Part shown: positions 47,005 to 61,340 of the stretch, piece by piece
How positions within the stretch are numbered: position 1 is the stretch's first letter
Layout of the letters: every line of letters begins with the position of its first letter
NCBI RefSeq assembly: GCF_019578655.1
Contig: NC_063260.1
Coordinates: 25,444,888 to 25,508,887 of the forward strand
DNA: 64,000 bases
Direction: 5' to 3'
Origin: Ricinus communis
Taxonomy: Eukaryota > Streptophyta > Magnoliopsida > Malpighiales > Euphorbiaceae
Translations under genes and position numbers: made by a program
The notes under the pieces: generated by a model
What the model was told of the DNA's origin: nothing
Databases searched by the model: none
Seen by the model: only the letters and a program-made list of their open reading frames with translations

Positions 47005-49543
47005 CTAACCTATACTTGGCTGCATCACAGGGAAGAAAGACCAATTCTTGGCAGTGAAATCCTCCTTCCCGACATCACTTCCATTGTCCCACCAGTCAGG
47101 ACCTGCACTAGGCTTAGGAACTCCATCAGCATTGTCAAAGTTGAATTCTTTAAACGTGCCAAGTGTTAAGGTCCGATGCTTTTGATGTCGTGGTGTCTTC
47201 TCCCCACCTGTTGAAGCTTGCTCCAGTATGCCATTAGATGTTTCACCAACGCGACACTCAAAATTATGTCGTATCTCACTAGACTTTTGAACCTTTTCAG
47301 CTGCTATTTCATTTTTCATAGATTCTGGCATGATTTTAACAGGGGATGCTGGCTTTGGTTCCGCATATCTCAATGCATCTTCAGCAGATAGATCAAAAGA
47401 GACTCTAAGGTCAGCAACTTGATCATCCTTATTTTCATTGTCAGAATGCCTGTTTGACGCTATATCAGAGCACTGACGATCTAGAGGAAAGCTGCATGAT
47501 GTGGCCCTTACAGCATCTGGAGTCAAAGTTCCTGAACCCTGACGTGAACCGCACTCATGGACGGAGAGCTTATCAAGGTTCAAGAGCTTTGGAGGGACAG
47601 CCATTTGGAACTCAAGAAAGCGAGGACCAGCAGCAGCAAACTCACCATCTGGGAATGGAGACGATGTGCCTGATCCAGAGATTCCTGAGCTAGGTGAAAT
47701 CAGCTGGCCAACTGGGCTTCCAGGATAAAACTGGTAAGACTGAAATTCATAGTTTGAAAATGGGAATCGAAGACCAGCCTCACCATTCCTATTGCTGGGT
47801 TCAAGTAGCTGAGCAAAAGGCACCTCTGGCGAGGATGGTGTAGTCAACTGTACAGACTCGGGAGGAGGAGTAAAAGGAGCAGTTGATGGTTCAGTGGTGA
47901 AAGTTGAGAATGCTGGTGGTGAGACTAACTGGGTTTCATGGGCATAAGGGCCAATAGCAAAAATGGAGGCAGGCCCACTTGGAGAGTACATACTGGCAGA
48001 TACAGAGGTGAGTGACAGTATACCAGCTGGTGATTGTGAAGCAGATGGAGGTTCTGACTGAAGGAAAGACGCAGGAGATGAGGGAGGTGCAACAAAGGGA
48101 AGAGTGATGGTAGGTGCTTGGGTTGTTGGATTTTCAGCTGCAGAAGAATCATTTCCTGGAGCAGAATTTTCAGGAACAAGAACAGCATGCCCAATTCTCT
48201 TTCTGTGTCTGTGATATCCAAAACACCAGTATACACTCCAGCAACTTCCCCATCTTCTCTTCTGCATATGCCAAAAGATATTAAAAAAGAAATCAGATAG
48301 AAATCACATTGCAAGCACTTCAGGCCCGTCTAACATGGAACCTACACTACAAATCATTTTCAATTATTCATTGACATATAATTTACCAAATCCTTAACTA
48401 AACAAGTGAGTATGACATCAACAGAAAATAATTAACTACTGACAGGAAAAACTAAATTTAAATTAATGTATACAAGTATAGATCGCATTAACAGATGAAA
48501 ATCAAATTGAAAAGTATAACAGAAGCTCTGCCTCATCGCAACTCTGCAAAACTGTAGCATTTTAGTACAACAAATAATCCCAAATGTTTAAGTTTTATAT
48601 TTGATTATAAATAAGTATTGTGCTAATCTTGAAAACCAGCTATCAAAACCCTGAGAAAACTGATGCAGTATCTCTCTTCTCCATACTTTCGCTTATAAAA
48701 CCCTTCCTATTTAGTGTTATACCCAAATCATCACTCACTGATCTCCATGAGCTTTCAAATAGATCATAAAAAACATCACACCCTTACCCTGAAACAAATC
48801 GCTCACACTGTTATCCCGTCTTGTGTAGCCCATCCTAAACTTAACTTCTTGATTAACAGATAACAAAATTAAAACTAGACCAGAAAGAAATACCCTGTTT
48901 TATGCTCCAAAAATGAAAAGAAAAAAGAAAAAGAAAAAATCAAAGGAGATCAAGTTTCTCATGAAAATTTTAGAAAGCATAAAAGGATTATTCAGCAATA
49001 TATATATATACTGTACCTAACAGAAAGCACCAAACTTTACCTTCAAAACTAAAAACCTCATACTAAAGCAACATGCTTTCTCTAAAACACAAGTCAAACT
49101 TTAAACACCAAAAGGAGATTTAATCATCATCATCATCATCATCAATACTATTTTATAAGCACATCCCTTCTTTAGAAAGCAAGAATCTGCCTCTGCCTCA
49201 ATTTTTGAAACAACATCTTGCTAAACACAAATAATTAACAAAACCAATCACTAATAGATCTCAAAAAAAAAAAAAAAACTTCAACACAAAGCTTCAATCT
49301 TTTCGGAAGGTGAAATAGACTAATATGCATGATCAAATCAATGGAAATGAAAACTGCAAAAAGTAAATAAAAGAAACGACGCAAAAAACAGAAAATCTCA
49401 ATAGAAAGGAAGTGAAGTACCTGAATTGTAGCTTGAGGAACACGATTCTCTGCAGAAGCGATGACGGAAGCAGCTGCGTTGATAGTATCAAGAGCGTTGT
49501 TTGAAGGTCTCGAATCTGCTCCTCCATTAACGTTTCTCATCAT
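47005..49543 (-). CDS. Plant-specific proline/serine-rich protein ('hydroxyproline-rich glycoprotein family', At5g52430-like)
   Basis: Two coding exons, 49543-49421 (41 codons) and 48261-47005, joined in phase 0 across a 1159-bp intron; 459 aa. Visible features are the N-terminus MMRNVNGGADSRPSNN, an Ala-rich helix (INAAASVIASAENRVPQ), and the conserved basic/Trp/Cys motif KRRWGSCWSVYWCFGYHRHRKRIGHAVLVPE directly after the splice (quoted in parts: KRRWGSCWSVYWCFG, then HRHRKRIGHAV). A long Pro/Ser/Thr-rich region follows and the end is PDWWDNGSDVG. No signal peptide is visible, so the family name is probably misleading and the protein is likely intracellular. Biochemical role unknown. A TATAAATA lies on the minus strand at 49666-49673. 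Confidence 0.87.
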
Positions 49544-49665
49544 TTTATTATCGTCCTGTTCTGTATTGTATTGTTTGTTTTCCAGGAAAATGTTTTGAAT
49601 TTTCTCGAGAAAATCTAAATCGAAATCTGAGTAGCAGTAGTAGTTGTTGTTGTTTGTTGTTGAAA

Positions 49666-49673
49666 TATTTATA
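49666..49673 (-). promoter_or_regulatory. Candidate TATA box of the proline-rich protein gene
   Basis: TATAAATA on the minus strand, about 125 bp before the ATG at 49543. The leader between contains GTT/GTA triplet runs. Confidence 0.45.
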
Positions 49674-49679
49674 TATTTT

Positions 49680-52600
49680 ATATTCTAACTCCGAACACAT
49701 TCTTTCTCTCCCTCTAAATGTAATATAAATAATAAATATAAACTTCCAAAAAATATATATATATATAATAGAATTACTAAGTAACGCTTTTGAGGTCAAA
49801 CACGGCAATGACTTGCTTGCTTCTCTATGTAATTATCGACGACCCGGACTTTATGCTTTTTAATTTTTATTTATAATACATTTCATTATCTTTATAGCAA
49901 CATACTATTATCTTAATTAACACGAAAAAGAGTAACATGTTCCGATTTCTTAATTTAAAATAATTAATAAATCAAAATAATTATGAAATATAAACTTTAG
50001 TTACGGAAGCTAGAAGATTAATACTAAATTTGTAATAATATTTAATATTAAACTTTGCGCATTCATAAATATTAATTCAGTTAATAAAAGAAAGTGCTTC
50101 ATTTCTTTATTAATTGAGTTAAATATAAAAAAAACATTTATTTTAATGCAGAAAAGTAATCTGAAAAATTGATAGAAAGAGACTTTAGTTTAAAAGAAAA
50201 ATAAAAAGCATGGTTAACATTCCATTTCATATATATATGAAATTAAAATTTTAATTTTTTAGATAATTATTTTTTCTCGAAATAAAAAAAAAAAAAAAGA
50301 GAAAGAAAGTAATTTGTAGAATAAAAGAAAAAGAAATCATAAATGTTATGTAATAATCAAAAGTGTGCACGTGTGTATGGAGTCGTCCACTAGTGAAATT
50401 AAGCTTTGGTGAGCATATAGCATTTAAGGTAGGAAGGGGTGGGGCCCATCCTCACCTTCCAAAATTCTTCCCCTTTACCCGCCAAATTAAACCAACTTTG
50501 TAACAGTTGGTCCATCTCTCACTCACCCTCTTCATCTTTTTATTAATATAATTGGAGATTTTTTGCAGACCCTAATTCAATTCATCTTCTTTCAAAATCA
50601 AACCCCACCCATCAAAGCCTAGCTTTTCTTTCTTGTTTTATTAAAAGAAAATTTACTTTTGACTCCCTTTTCTATTGAATCCTCTTTCATTATGTTTCCA
50701 TACTTCATTAGATTTCTTCTTTTCACCTCAAGAATTAGCTTTCTAATTTACCTTCCATTTTTATTGCTGTGGTCTTCTAGAATGAATACATGGCCTTAGT
50801 TCTTGTAAGTTATCTAACACCCATATTCTAAGTTTGAAAACATTTAGGATTTGTCTAGAATTCTAACATTTGAAATAGTCTCATATTTAGTATGTATCCA
50901 AAAATAGATATTTCAGATTCTAATCTCACTAATATTTAGTATGTATCCCATAATTTAGAAAGAAAAAAAAGAAGAAGAAGAAGATAAGCTCACAAATAAT
51001 ATCTAAATTCCCATTTCAACAAAAGAAACTTGTTTTAATGTGAATTTGACCAAAAGCATCTAAACCACCCAAAAAATGCCTTTACTCTAATTCTGGACCA
51101 TTCTATCCCTTGCCTATGCTTTGTGAAGTTGATGCCTCCAAAAAGCCTATATGCCATTCTTTATCTCAATGAACCCACATGCCAAAAGAGCCTTTCCAAT
51201 TTTGTAACTAAAATTTGCCTTGTCTTTTGACCTCTTTACACATAAATATTAAATTTTCACTTTGTTCTTCTCCTTTCCTTTTGCTGCAATTTTTTCTCTC
51301 CACTTTCATTCTTCAGGTACGAATATGAAAAGACTAATCATTTCTAAGGTTTACTTTCCAGGGTCCACTAAGAACCTGCCTTCATTTAGATTTATTTTTC
51401 ACCCACCATAGCCCTTTTTTCTTTGGTAGGATATTGTAAAATCATGCTTTTACATATATAGTTAGAACATCGTTTTAATCTCTGTTTCTGATGGTCCCCA
51501 AATGTAATCATTACATGAGAAGGTTTTATCTTATAATTCTCGAAATGATTAAGGTATAGTAGATGTATTATCATTAGTATTTTCTTAATTTAGATATATA
51601 AATTGCAGATGTTGGAGGGAACATGTTAATATCCTATCAAAAACCTGTACTCCAACTATCATTAACCTTGACTTGAAATTATAATATTTGCATGGTTCTA
51701 AATGGGAAATGATGGGCTACTACTTGCCTTCCTACTTTTATGTTTCTCTTATCTAATGGTGACTGTCATTTTCTTAATTTTTCTGTTCATATCATATTAT
51801 ATTGTTAAGTAACAAATAAATTACGAAGCCAAAAAATAAAGATGAACATTAATTTTAAAATACTCGTTTTAAAAGATATCTTATAAGAAATAAAAAGAAA
51901 ATCTCTATAAGGACCAAAATTTAAAATCTTAAACCTGTAACTTTGAAAAAATAAATCCAAGCAGCAGGAGCCTTTTAATTTCAATAAAGAATCAAATAAT
52001 TATAGAGATTTGTGACATAAATATAAAAGAGATAATAACTTATTTATTTATAAGTATATAGAAAGCATAAACTCTAATTGTCTAAAAATAAAGAAAATGA
52101 GATATTTTTCCTAATTATCACAAATAAGGAAAATATAGTATTCCAACTATTATTAAATAATTTGTAATAATGTTCTCAAATCTTTTTGTTGTTTTTAGTA
52201 TATTATCTATTAACTAAAATTATAAAAAAATATGAAATAAACTACCATAAAAAATAGTAGATGATACCAATTTTTTTTAAAGTGTCAACATATACCTACC
52301 AGTGAAAAGTAGTTACAATAATCCTTCCTCACAAGGCACTGTCTGAATTTCCTAAGAAGATGCTACAGAAAAGTCCTTTGCTTAATTGCCAACGATTTTC
52401 AATTAGTTTTTGCATCTTAAATCCACTATTCAACTAGTCAGGCACAGGGACAGGAAGTATATAATTTTCTCGACTTTCAAATTTAAGACCTAAAAATGAA
52501 GTTCAATTTTGATCTAACAAAGATTTATTTAATAATAATAATAATAAATAAAAACTGATGAAGATAAGCAGCTGAAACACCTAACTTTTAGGCGAAAGTG

Positions 52601-53200
52601 CTATCACCTAACCTTATCAAATAGACGACCAGTAGAAATTCAATGGGAGATGCATGCATATATCAAGATTTTGATTATGCATGTGCCAAACTATGGATGG
52701 TGGACCTTTCATAACTATGATTACTGATGCAGTTTTGAAAATGAAGATGAAGATCAAAGCTATTGGGCAGTGAATCAGCCGGCTGTTCCAAGATGCCTGA
52801 AATCAAATCAAACAAGATGCCTCTCTCACCCTTTCTCAATGTCATCCATCTCAAGGATGCAATGCTTTTTACAAGCATATGTTCATGTAGCTTCATTTTT
52901 TTGCTGATTAGCAGTCATGTTTAAATCCTTTACAAACAGTCAGGTCTTGTAAAGGCTTCTTCAGCCTGTAACATTCTAGTCCGTCCCACCAGGAACGAAG
53001 AAATATATAAATAACATCTGGGATTTACTTTTATAAAAAAAAAAAAAAAACGTGTTCTGAGAGCTACAGAATTCAGGGACCACCTCTACATTACACCACA
53101 GACGAGTGAAGAAGGGTAGAAACATCCTTATTATATTGCGGTCTCAAGAGATTGAGCCGAGCCCCGTTGTACTTATTTCTTTAGCGACCACTGCTGGCAT
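49680..53200. other. Intergenic region between the proline-rich protein gene and the aminopeptidase gene
   Basis: AT-rich sequence with A tracts. A pyrimidine-rich stretch at about 50.5-50.8 kb resembles a plant 5' leader on the plus strand, but no coding exon follows that I can recognise. The final few hundred bases (about 52.9-53.2 kb) are probably aminopeptidase 3'UTR. No RNA gene or transposon is identified. Confidence 0.4.
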
Positions 53201-56200
53201 TTAAGCAGCCAGGCTTTTGGAGGCAATCTCAAATACGTTCTCTGACAGACCATTGGTAGACATGATCATCTCTAACTGTGCCTGCAAAACACCAAGGGAA
53301 TTTGCATATTTTGAATTTGCCAATAATGAAAAAAAAAATGGCAATGATCAAACAGGGTCTGATTGGTTTCTTAATAGCTGCTTCATAAATAATTGCCCCC
53401 TTTACATGGTCATTCCCAAGGGTTTTATACATGAAACTTTTAACTTTTAAAATTGCACCCGCTAGTTACCTTGGCAAGGGTTTGTCGGGTTTCATCATAG
53501 CGCCTCCATCTTGAGAAAGCTGACACCATCCGGGAGGCCACCTGCAATCATAAATGTTAGAGACGGATGTAAATGAACCTATAGATGCATACAGACAATG
53601 ACAACCGACTTATGAATTGAAAGATGGCTTTTGGAACAGACCTGAGGATTGATTTTATCTAGTTGCATCACTATCTCCCCTAAGAACTGATAACCAGACC
53701 CATCCTTTGCATGGAAATTCACAGGAGAACCACAAAATCCTCCAATGAGCGAGTACACCTATTTCAAAAATTATTTAAATTCAACAAAGCCTTAAAACCT
53801 GAAACATGGAGGCACATGATTGTAAATGTGTGCAAAGACATTGCTGAATTACCTTGTTTGGATTGCGCAAGTCAAATGCTGGATGATTTAAGAGGCTTCG
53901 CACATTCTCAACATTACCCGAAATGTCAGACATGGCTTGGAGAGCAAACCATTTATTCACAACCTGACAGAGAGACAACAAAAATTATCCAGAAAGTCAC
54001 TGTAGGGGCTCCAATGCAGCAACCAGAATCATGCATTTTCAGAAAACCAGATATGCTTTGGAACATAAAACAAATCCTCAGGAAAAAGTTATGAATTAGA
54101 TTCAAAAAGATAATCTACAGGTTAGAAATCATCGGAACAATGCTTTTTGCTATAACTAAACTACTTGTATTTTTTCTCCTCCGAACTGCTTCCAAAGACG
54201 ATCTAGACACTATCCTTTTGACGAAAGATGCCATGCCACAATCACAAACACATGGAACGAATTTATTTAAGCAATTAAAGGCTATTGAGTTAGAGATTCA
54301 CCAAGAAGTCGTGCTGCCACTTGTTATAAAAGTCAGCCAAGACTTCATCACGATTTTTACCAGGGCTTCTGGCTATGGCTGCCAAAGCTGCAAATTGATC
54401 TGTCATATTTGTAGAAGTTTTGTACTCGCATAGCACAAGCTTTGTTAAGTCATCATCCTCCAGGGATGCAAGATACGCTACAGATGGTTGAAAATGCAGA
54501 GATAGTTAGCAAAGGATTGTTTCAATACAATATCTTGAAAGATGCAAAACCTGATTTTAAGCAACAGACCAAGGGCAACATTTTTCAGAGCACGCCTAGC
54601 CATGTTAGGATGGTCATACACATAAGCTTCTGAGCTCCTATTACTTTCAACCTGTGAGGTACCAGAAATTTGTTCTTAGCAAAAGAAATCAGTGAGAATA
54701 TATAAAACTGTAATTCTGCAGAAGAAATCGTACTGTGCTTAAAAGCTCTGCTTTCAGTTCAGAGGCAAGCTGCTTCGTAAGGAAGGATCGAACAGCATGA
54801 ACAGCATCAGGATCTGCAACTTCCATCAGGTCCATTATTTCCCCTTCACCAGGCAGAGTTATTGCCTTTGCAATAAATTCCTAGCAAACAATTAAAGGAA
54901 TTTAAGTTGATCAATGCAGTCATCTTCATATATCTCCACTGTTCATTAGGTTCATTTTTACCCACCGCCCCTCAAACCAAGAAGAAGGGAATAAAAAAGA
55001 TAAAGGAACTGTCAATATACTTTATCCAAGCTTGAGTCACAAAGTATGCTTCTGAGCCCAAGCACAAACTTTGGATTTAGAACCAATTGTTTGTTTTGTT
55101 GGAAATCAGCCACTAAACGCAGCATCAGCTTCCTTGCTAGAACCTGTCCAGCCTCCCAACTAAAACACAAAGCCATAAAGTAAACCAATTATTCCAGTCA
55201 ACTTGACTGTAAAATAAAAGGATTTTAAGCTTATAGAAAACAAACCGGTTGAATTCATCCGAGTCATGAGCAAGGAGGAAAAACAGATCATTGTCAGAGA
55301 GATCAGATTCAAGACGGATAGGAGCACTATAACCCCTTAATATAGAAGGAACTGGCCGCTCATGTATGTCAAAGAAGACAAATTCTTCCTCTTTCTGCTC
55401 AACACCAGCAGAAAAGTTACATTTTGCTATCAGAAAAAATAAAAAGCACAAGAGCTTCTTTAGCCAATGAAAAAAGGTAATTAGTAGATAGCTATAATAA
55501 ACTACATTATATTACTTATACAATGATTGTAACCTGCTATGTTGCTTCACAAAAGGTAGATATACTGTTTATTCTATGGTCAACCATTTAAATAACTACT
55601 AATCACTCTTTTAACGGCAAATTAGAAAATTTTACATTTTGCAAGGTTTTATTTATTTGTAACATAATACTCACCAAAATAACTTTTGGAAAAGACTGTG
55701 CTGCTTGACTATCTGGGATAAAACTAAAAGGCAGCCAAGGTTTGCATAGCTACCAGGACATCCAAGGATAAGCATATGAATATAAACAAGTATAGGAGGG
55801 GTTCCCCTCTCACCTTGGTTACTCTCAAAACTGTTGTATGCACTGGTTGATTGTCGCTTGCAAGAGATTTCAAAATTCCATCTTGATACACAGAAAAGAG
55901 AGGTATGTCCTTGCCACTTGAATCAAGTAGACCAAATGCCACAGGAATAAACATGGGTTCTTTAACTGGTTGGCCTGGAGTAGGTCGTACCTCTTGGCTA
56001 CACAAATGTTAGATTGGTTATATCATTAACTAAGGAAGGACAGCCAAATTTTTCAAAACAAAGTTTTTAGCACGTTATACCTAAACTTCAATGAGAAAGT
56101 GCGCGCTTCAGCATTGTAAGATGAGGTAACTTTCACAAGAGGTGTGCCAGCTTGGGAGTACCTATAATTTATATTGCAGTTCGAAAATCAAGTAATCAAC

Positions 56201-59200
56201 ATCAAAATAATCAAAGGAAAATCTTAAAAATGTAAATGAAATATTCTTATAAAAGAAGTCACTACCATTGTAAGAAATTTGCAAAATCTGCATCATTTGC
56301 ATCTCTCATGGCAGCAAAAAAATCTTCACAGGTTACAGCTTGACTGTCATGCCTCTTAAAATAAAGATCCATTCCCTAAAACACAAAAAACACGCATATA
56401 TCCAATTTGTTCAGGATGGGCAGTCATTCTAGAAGATAGTTATCTTATCCGCAAGTATCAGAATCAAGGTTTAGACATATGCTTGTGCTATACCTTTCTG
56501 AAACCCTGACTTCCCAGCAAGGTTTTGTACATCCTGACAACTTCAGCTCCCTAAAACACAAAAGTAAATGATTGATCCTATCAACTCCATCCCTCTGCCA
56601 AAATAAACTGGCACACACAACACACAGAGATAGAGTAGTAAAGGAGCCAGACCTTTTCATACACCTGTTCATGAAAATGAATAATCAAAGATTAGAAAAG
56701 AACAATAGATATCTTGTTCATTGAAAAAGAAACTGCATGAGTTAAAAAGAGGCAACAATAATATGCCAAAGCATACCGTGACTGCAAGTTGAAGTTGGCA
56801 GCCAGCCGCATATCAGAATCAAGCCAACATGGAGAAAAGCAAGCCAAACATTAGATGGCAAAGGACCCTTCCAAGATCAGTGTGTTACATAAGCTTTCAC
56901 TCAGTAAGTCAAAGAGAACATCAGTTTACCTGTGTAGAAGTTATCCATCTGCAGGAACAAAATAAAGCAAGAAAATTAATACAGAACACAAGTTACCACT
57001 TAACTAAGCTTTAAAGAAAGCTGGTACTTTTTAAGTTGATCACAGACCTTGATGTAAGAATGTGGTCGTACAGGATGAGCCATGGGACCAGCATCCTGGA
57101 TTATTGCAAAATAGATTTATCAGAACCCTAATATTCCATATAAATCCACATGAAATGATTCTAAACATCAAGTAGAAGAGTAATTTGAAACCTGTGGGAA
57201 CTGAAAATTTCGAAGCCTTGAAACATCAGCAATCCTCTTGACGGTACGGCTACCCATGTCTGATGAAAACTCCTGCCCATTACAAAAGATATATTAAGTA
57301 AAATGCTCAGTTATCAGGATACAATGATTGTCATCACAAAGAAAAGAAGAGAGTTGTACCTGATCCCGGAATACAGTGAGACCTTCCTTTAAGCTGAGCT
57401 GGAACCAGTCACGACAAGTCACTCTGCAATTGTTTACTTAGCACTTAGATCATATTTCATCACATATTTGGACAATATCAACAAATACAGCGAATAACTC
57501 CATAACAATATAAGATAGAAAGATGGCAAGAACATTGTGACATGGAACAACAAACCTTATTTCTCGCCATGGTAAATATAATGACAGAAAAGTAAAGGAC
57601 AAGAGCAAAATTTGGGGAATAAAGGCAACATATGATGCATATTTTGAAAAAGAATGAGTGTGGATAGGGTATAGAACAACCTGTTGCCTGTCCAGTTGTG
57701 GAAATACTGCATACAGAACCGGAGGATAAAAAGAAAAAGGAACAAGTCAAAATAACAGATTTATCCAATGTAAGTGAAAGAAAAAACATCCAGTGTTCTT
57801 CATGTTACAGATAGATATAAATAATCAACCTCATGACCAATGACTCCCAGGATTGCAGCATAATCTGCATCTGAAGCGGTTTCTGGAGATGCCAAAACAA
57901 GCTTTGAATTGAAAATCTGTTGACAAGCAATTGAGATAAAAAATTTGTAAGATCACAGAAATCAGACATCAATGAGAATAAACCCAAGAAAAAGTAAAGA
58001 AGGCATACATTCAGACTTTTGTTCTCCATAGCTCCCCTGACAATTGATCAAAATCATTGTAACAATCATTAAAGCATAGAAGAGCCAAAGATATTTGTCA
58101 ATATCATAGAGTATAGGGAGCGCATGACTAAAGGCAAGGAATTAGCTATTAGCAAACAGTACAAGTAACTTACATGTTAAAGTCTGGAACAGCAACAATA
58201 TTAAAGAGATCCAAATCATATTCAAGACCAAAAACCTGTTTGTGCATTTATAAGATAGCAAACCAAACTTTCAAAACACAACAATTAAATAACTTTGAGA
58301 TTCCAACTGGGAAAAAGCTCAAGACTGAAGATACTGACATCCTCATCCCATTTCATTGCCGCTTTAAGTGAATACATAGCATGTGCTGTCTTAGGCACGT
58401 CTTGGGCTGGGGTCCAAATTCTTAGTGCCACCTTCCGACCAGAGCGGGTATTATATGTGTCATCTCTGCTCTCCAACTGTCCAGCAACTAACGCAAACAA
58501 GTAGGAAGGTTTCTTGAATGGGTCCTCCCAGAGAGCATAATGCCTTCCGCCCTGGAATGAACCAGACAGCAAAATAAGCACTGGAACATAACAATAATTG
58601 GACAGGGAAGGTCAGAGCAATGCAGCATAACCAGTATTTACCTCAAGATCTCCTTGTTCTATAAGGTTTCCATTAGACAGCAATACTGGGTATAGTGATT
58701 TATCACCTTCAATCCGGCATGTATATTTTGCCATTATATCAGGGCGGTCCTGTTAGCAAATAAGAATGCAATAAGTGGGCTGACTGGTATTTTTCTTAAA
58801 ATTGTAATAGGAAATAATATAATTAAAAAAGCTTCTTCAATTAATTAACCTGATAGAATGTAATTTTGCGGAAACCCTCTGCTTCGCATTGAGTGCAGAA
58901 ATTCCCAGATGACTTGTAAAGCCCCTGCAGAGATAAGTTAAAAAGCACGACAAGGCATTAAAAGTTACTCCATCATAGAAGGAATTCTAGAAAGAAAGAA
59001 AACATCACAGGCCACAGCAAGGATTGGTTTGAAGAAAGAAAATATGCATCACCTCTAAGGATGTGTTCTTCTGAGGATATATCTCAGTAACAATGTCCAA
59101 TAAAAATGTACCAGCAGGGGGTGACGTGATTGTTAAATGGCGTGAGTCCACATGATAATCTCCATCCTAAAGAACACGGAGAGGAGGGGAGAGAAGAAGA

Positions 59201-60898
59201 GAAATCAATTGTGATTAAGAATTACTGAATCATAATACTCTCTCACATCCATACTGAGAACAAAATAAAACAAGAAGAGAATACCTGTTGAAACTGAGAA
59301 TCATATAAATATCGTTAAATGACAAAAATCTAATAAGGGAAAGTTAGAAGAATGTCACAGGACTAAGAAAACATATTTTAGTGAAACGGACAACAGAACT
59401 GGAAACCTCTCTATATTAAGGAGTGTTAGACAACCATTCCCATGCATAAAGAAGGCGGAAAGCTTTTAAATCTCAATTATGCTGAGAAATATGAAGAAAT
59501 GCCCAAACCATCTTTTGGGATGGTAAAAGAAATTGCACACCTTCAATTCTTCACCATTGACCTTAACTGATATTAACTTCAAGTCACGCCCATCCAAAAC
59601 CAGTGGGGAAGAGGAACCTGTCCGGCAACCCAAACTAATTATTGCTCAGATAGAGCCATTTTTTATTTTGAAAAAGATAAATTAACACTTTCTATGCATG
59701 ATCCAATAACATTATATGCATGAGGAATGCCTTCTTACCTTCATCTCTAGGAAAAACAGTTATTTTAGAACTAACAATTGTCTTTTCCTCGCCCAGAGAA
59801 AAATGCAAATACACCTGAAATAATTAAGCCATAAACACATAAACAAAAGCTTCATATTACTAATAGTCAATTATGAAGTAAGCTTCCATACCGTATCAAA
59901 GTAGTAATCTGGCAACTTGTAATCCTTCAAAAAGATTTCTTTTGGTGCATCCATCTTGGATTCTTCAATTTGCTTTGGCAAGGGTTCTGTGGCGACTGAA
60001 CAAATTAGCCTCCTCCTATCTTGCTTAGCTCTCTGTAATAAATTTTAGGGATGTGCATACCCAACATAATTATCCCAAAGAATATCATAAATGCATAGCT
60101 TATTCCAAAAGCTAATTATCATTGCAGGCCTATGTTGGAGCCCAACTATGTGTATGAGCATGCATGTGCTTGTGAGTGGTTTTACATGAAGTACAGAAAC
60201 TTACATGAAATGCAGGATATGTGAACCAATAATTCCTTTGAACTGTGACCTAGATTCCACAACTTTCAAAATCAGAATTAGGAACCTTAAATAAAGGGAA
60301 AAAAAATAAACAGACAAATAAAATCATTAGTCTCGATGGTTACAAAGATGAAATTTTCCAGACCTCTGAACTAAGAAAATGCCTATACTTGGAGATATTT
60401 TTTACTGAATTCTGAAAGCAACTAGCTCTGCTTTTAGCCTGAAACTGCAAAAGAAAAAAAAACAAATGAATAAATGACTACGTACATAAATCAGTAGCCA
60501 AATCTTAAACTTAGCACAAATGAACTTCAGCAACAACTTCAGACATAACCAGTCTCAAATCATCAATAGCAGTTACCACATAAATTTAGACCATGAAAGA
60601 CTTCTACCTAGGTCAGCTCAAACCCAATAGTCCAAACACCATTCCACCACTGACCTACTCACAAAAATGAATCTTTTTGAGCAAGGTACAAATAGCATTT
60701 ACACCCAATTATTGACCTCTAAATAATACCATAAAAAGTCACTAAAATAGCACATAGACAAAAATACACATACAAGTCTTTGCACAGAAGTAAATAAGGG
60801 AATGGGATATGAGTAATCACAGGAGCAGACGAGATCAAACCCAAGAGACTAGTCTTTGTCAAACACGAACTTTTGCAAGGTATAATCAACCGAGCCAT
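53201..60898 (-). CDS. M1-family zinc aminopeptidase (puromycin-sensitive/aminopeptidase N-like, probably organellar)
   Basis: Removes N-terminal residues from peptides; the plant orthologue is At1g63770. 33 coding exons, 981 aa. From the start: 60898-60821, 60444-60364, 60249-60205, 60032-59892, 59814-59739, 59617-59541, 59166-59053, 58924-58850, 58749-58642, 58551-58339, 58235-58174, 58036-58009, 57916-57830, 57706-57681, 57423-57360, 57272-57192, 57095-57048, 56948-56930, 56781-56777, 56664-56653, 56550-56494, 56375-56266, 56161-56081, 55997-55814, 55394-55246, 55159-55021, 54880-54734, 54651-54570, 54477-54302, 53963-53853, 53758-53642, 53541-53470, 53281-53201. Substrate motif GAMEN at 358-362; zinc site HEYFH at 394-398 with Glu417 exactly 18 residues later. 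The N-terminus [17 protein letters not shown], rich in Ser/Arg/Lys, looks like a transit peptide. All exons join in frame. The exon 1 donor (GTGATT) is the weakest call. Confidence 0.93.
56777..56781 (-). other. 5-nt microexon of the aminopeptidase gene
   Basis: The minus strand reads ..gcag|TCACG|gtatgc.. The flanking exons are 19 nt (56948-56930, ending in phase 1) and 12 nt (56664-56653). Only with this 5-nt exon does the frame continue through the conserved block MDNFYTVTVYEK, which the family requires just upstream of KGAEVVRM. Introns on both sides are about 148 and 112 nt. Confidence 0.85.
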
Positions 60899-61340
60899 TT
60901 TTTTAAACTGAAAAAAGATCGTATATAAACTACTATGATCTATTACTTGAGAGTGAAAAGACCACTTGGCAAAGCAATAAAAAGATTAAAACTTTTGATG
61001 GAACAAAAAAATACCCAGACGGCCAAAACCTAGCAAAAGCCTCTAAACGCCTAAATTAAAGAAACCCAGAAAGAGAAAAACATAAATAGAACACACGGCT
61101 GCAAAGGGCTCTTATAAAACAAAAGGAGATATGGATAATTCAAATAATGGACAAGAAATTTTCAAAGAAAATGCAAAAAAACAAGAAGGGTAAAAAATAA
61201 AAGGACTATTTTATGCCAAAAAAATGAATTAAAGATGAATGTGAAGGGAGAGATTGGATTATTACCTAGTTATGATGATCAGCTGAAATGAAAAACAGTG
61301 TATTTTCTCAGAAAACAAAATTCTTATATATAGAATAAAA
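60899..61340 (-). other. Aminopeptidase 5' leader with a probable 5'UTR intron
   Basis: A minus-strand donor-like sequence (ACTAG|GTAATA) lies near 61266, a little downstream of a TATA-like element. This suggests a short non-coding first exon spliced to the exon containing the ATG at 60898. The acceptor was not determined. Confidence 0.4.
61323..61333 (-). promoter_or_regulatory. Candidate TATA box of the aminopeptidase gene
   Basis: CTATATATAAG on the minus strand, about 430 bp before the ATG, consistent with a leader that includes a 5'UTR intron. Confidence 0.45.

Noticed and set aside
50515..50800. Start of a plus-strand gene with a CT-rich leader
   Set aside because: No coding exon or clear splice structure could be found downstream; left as intergenic.
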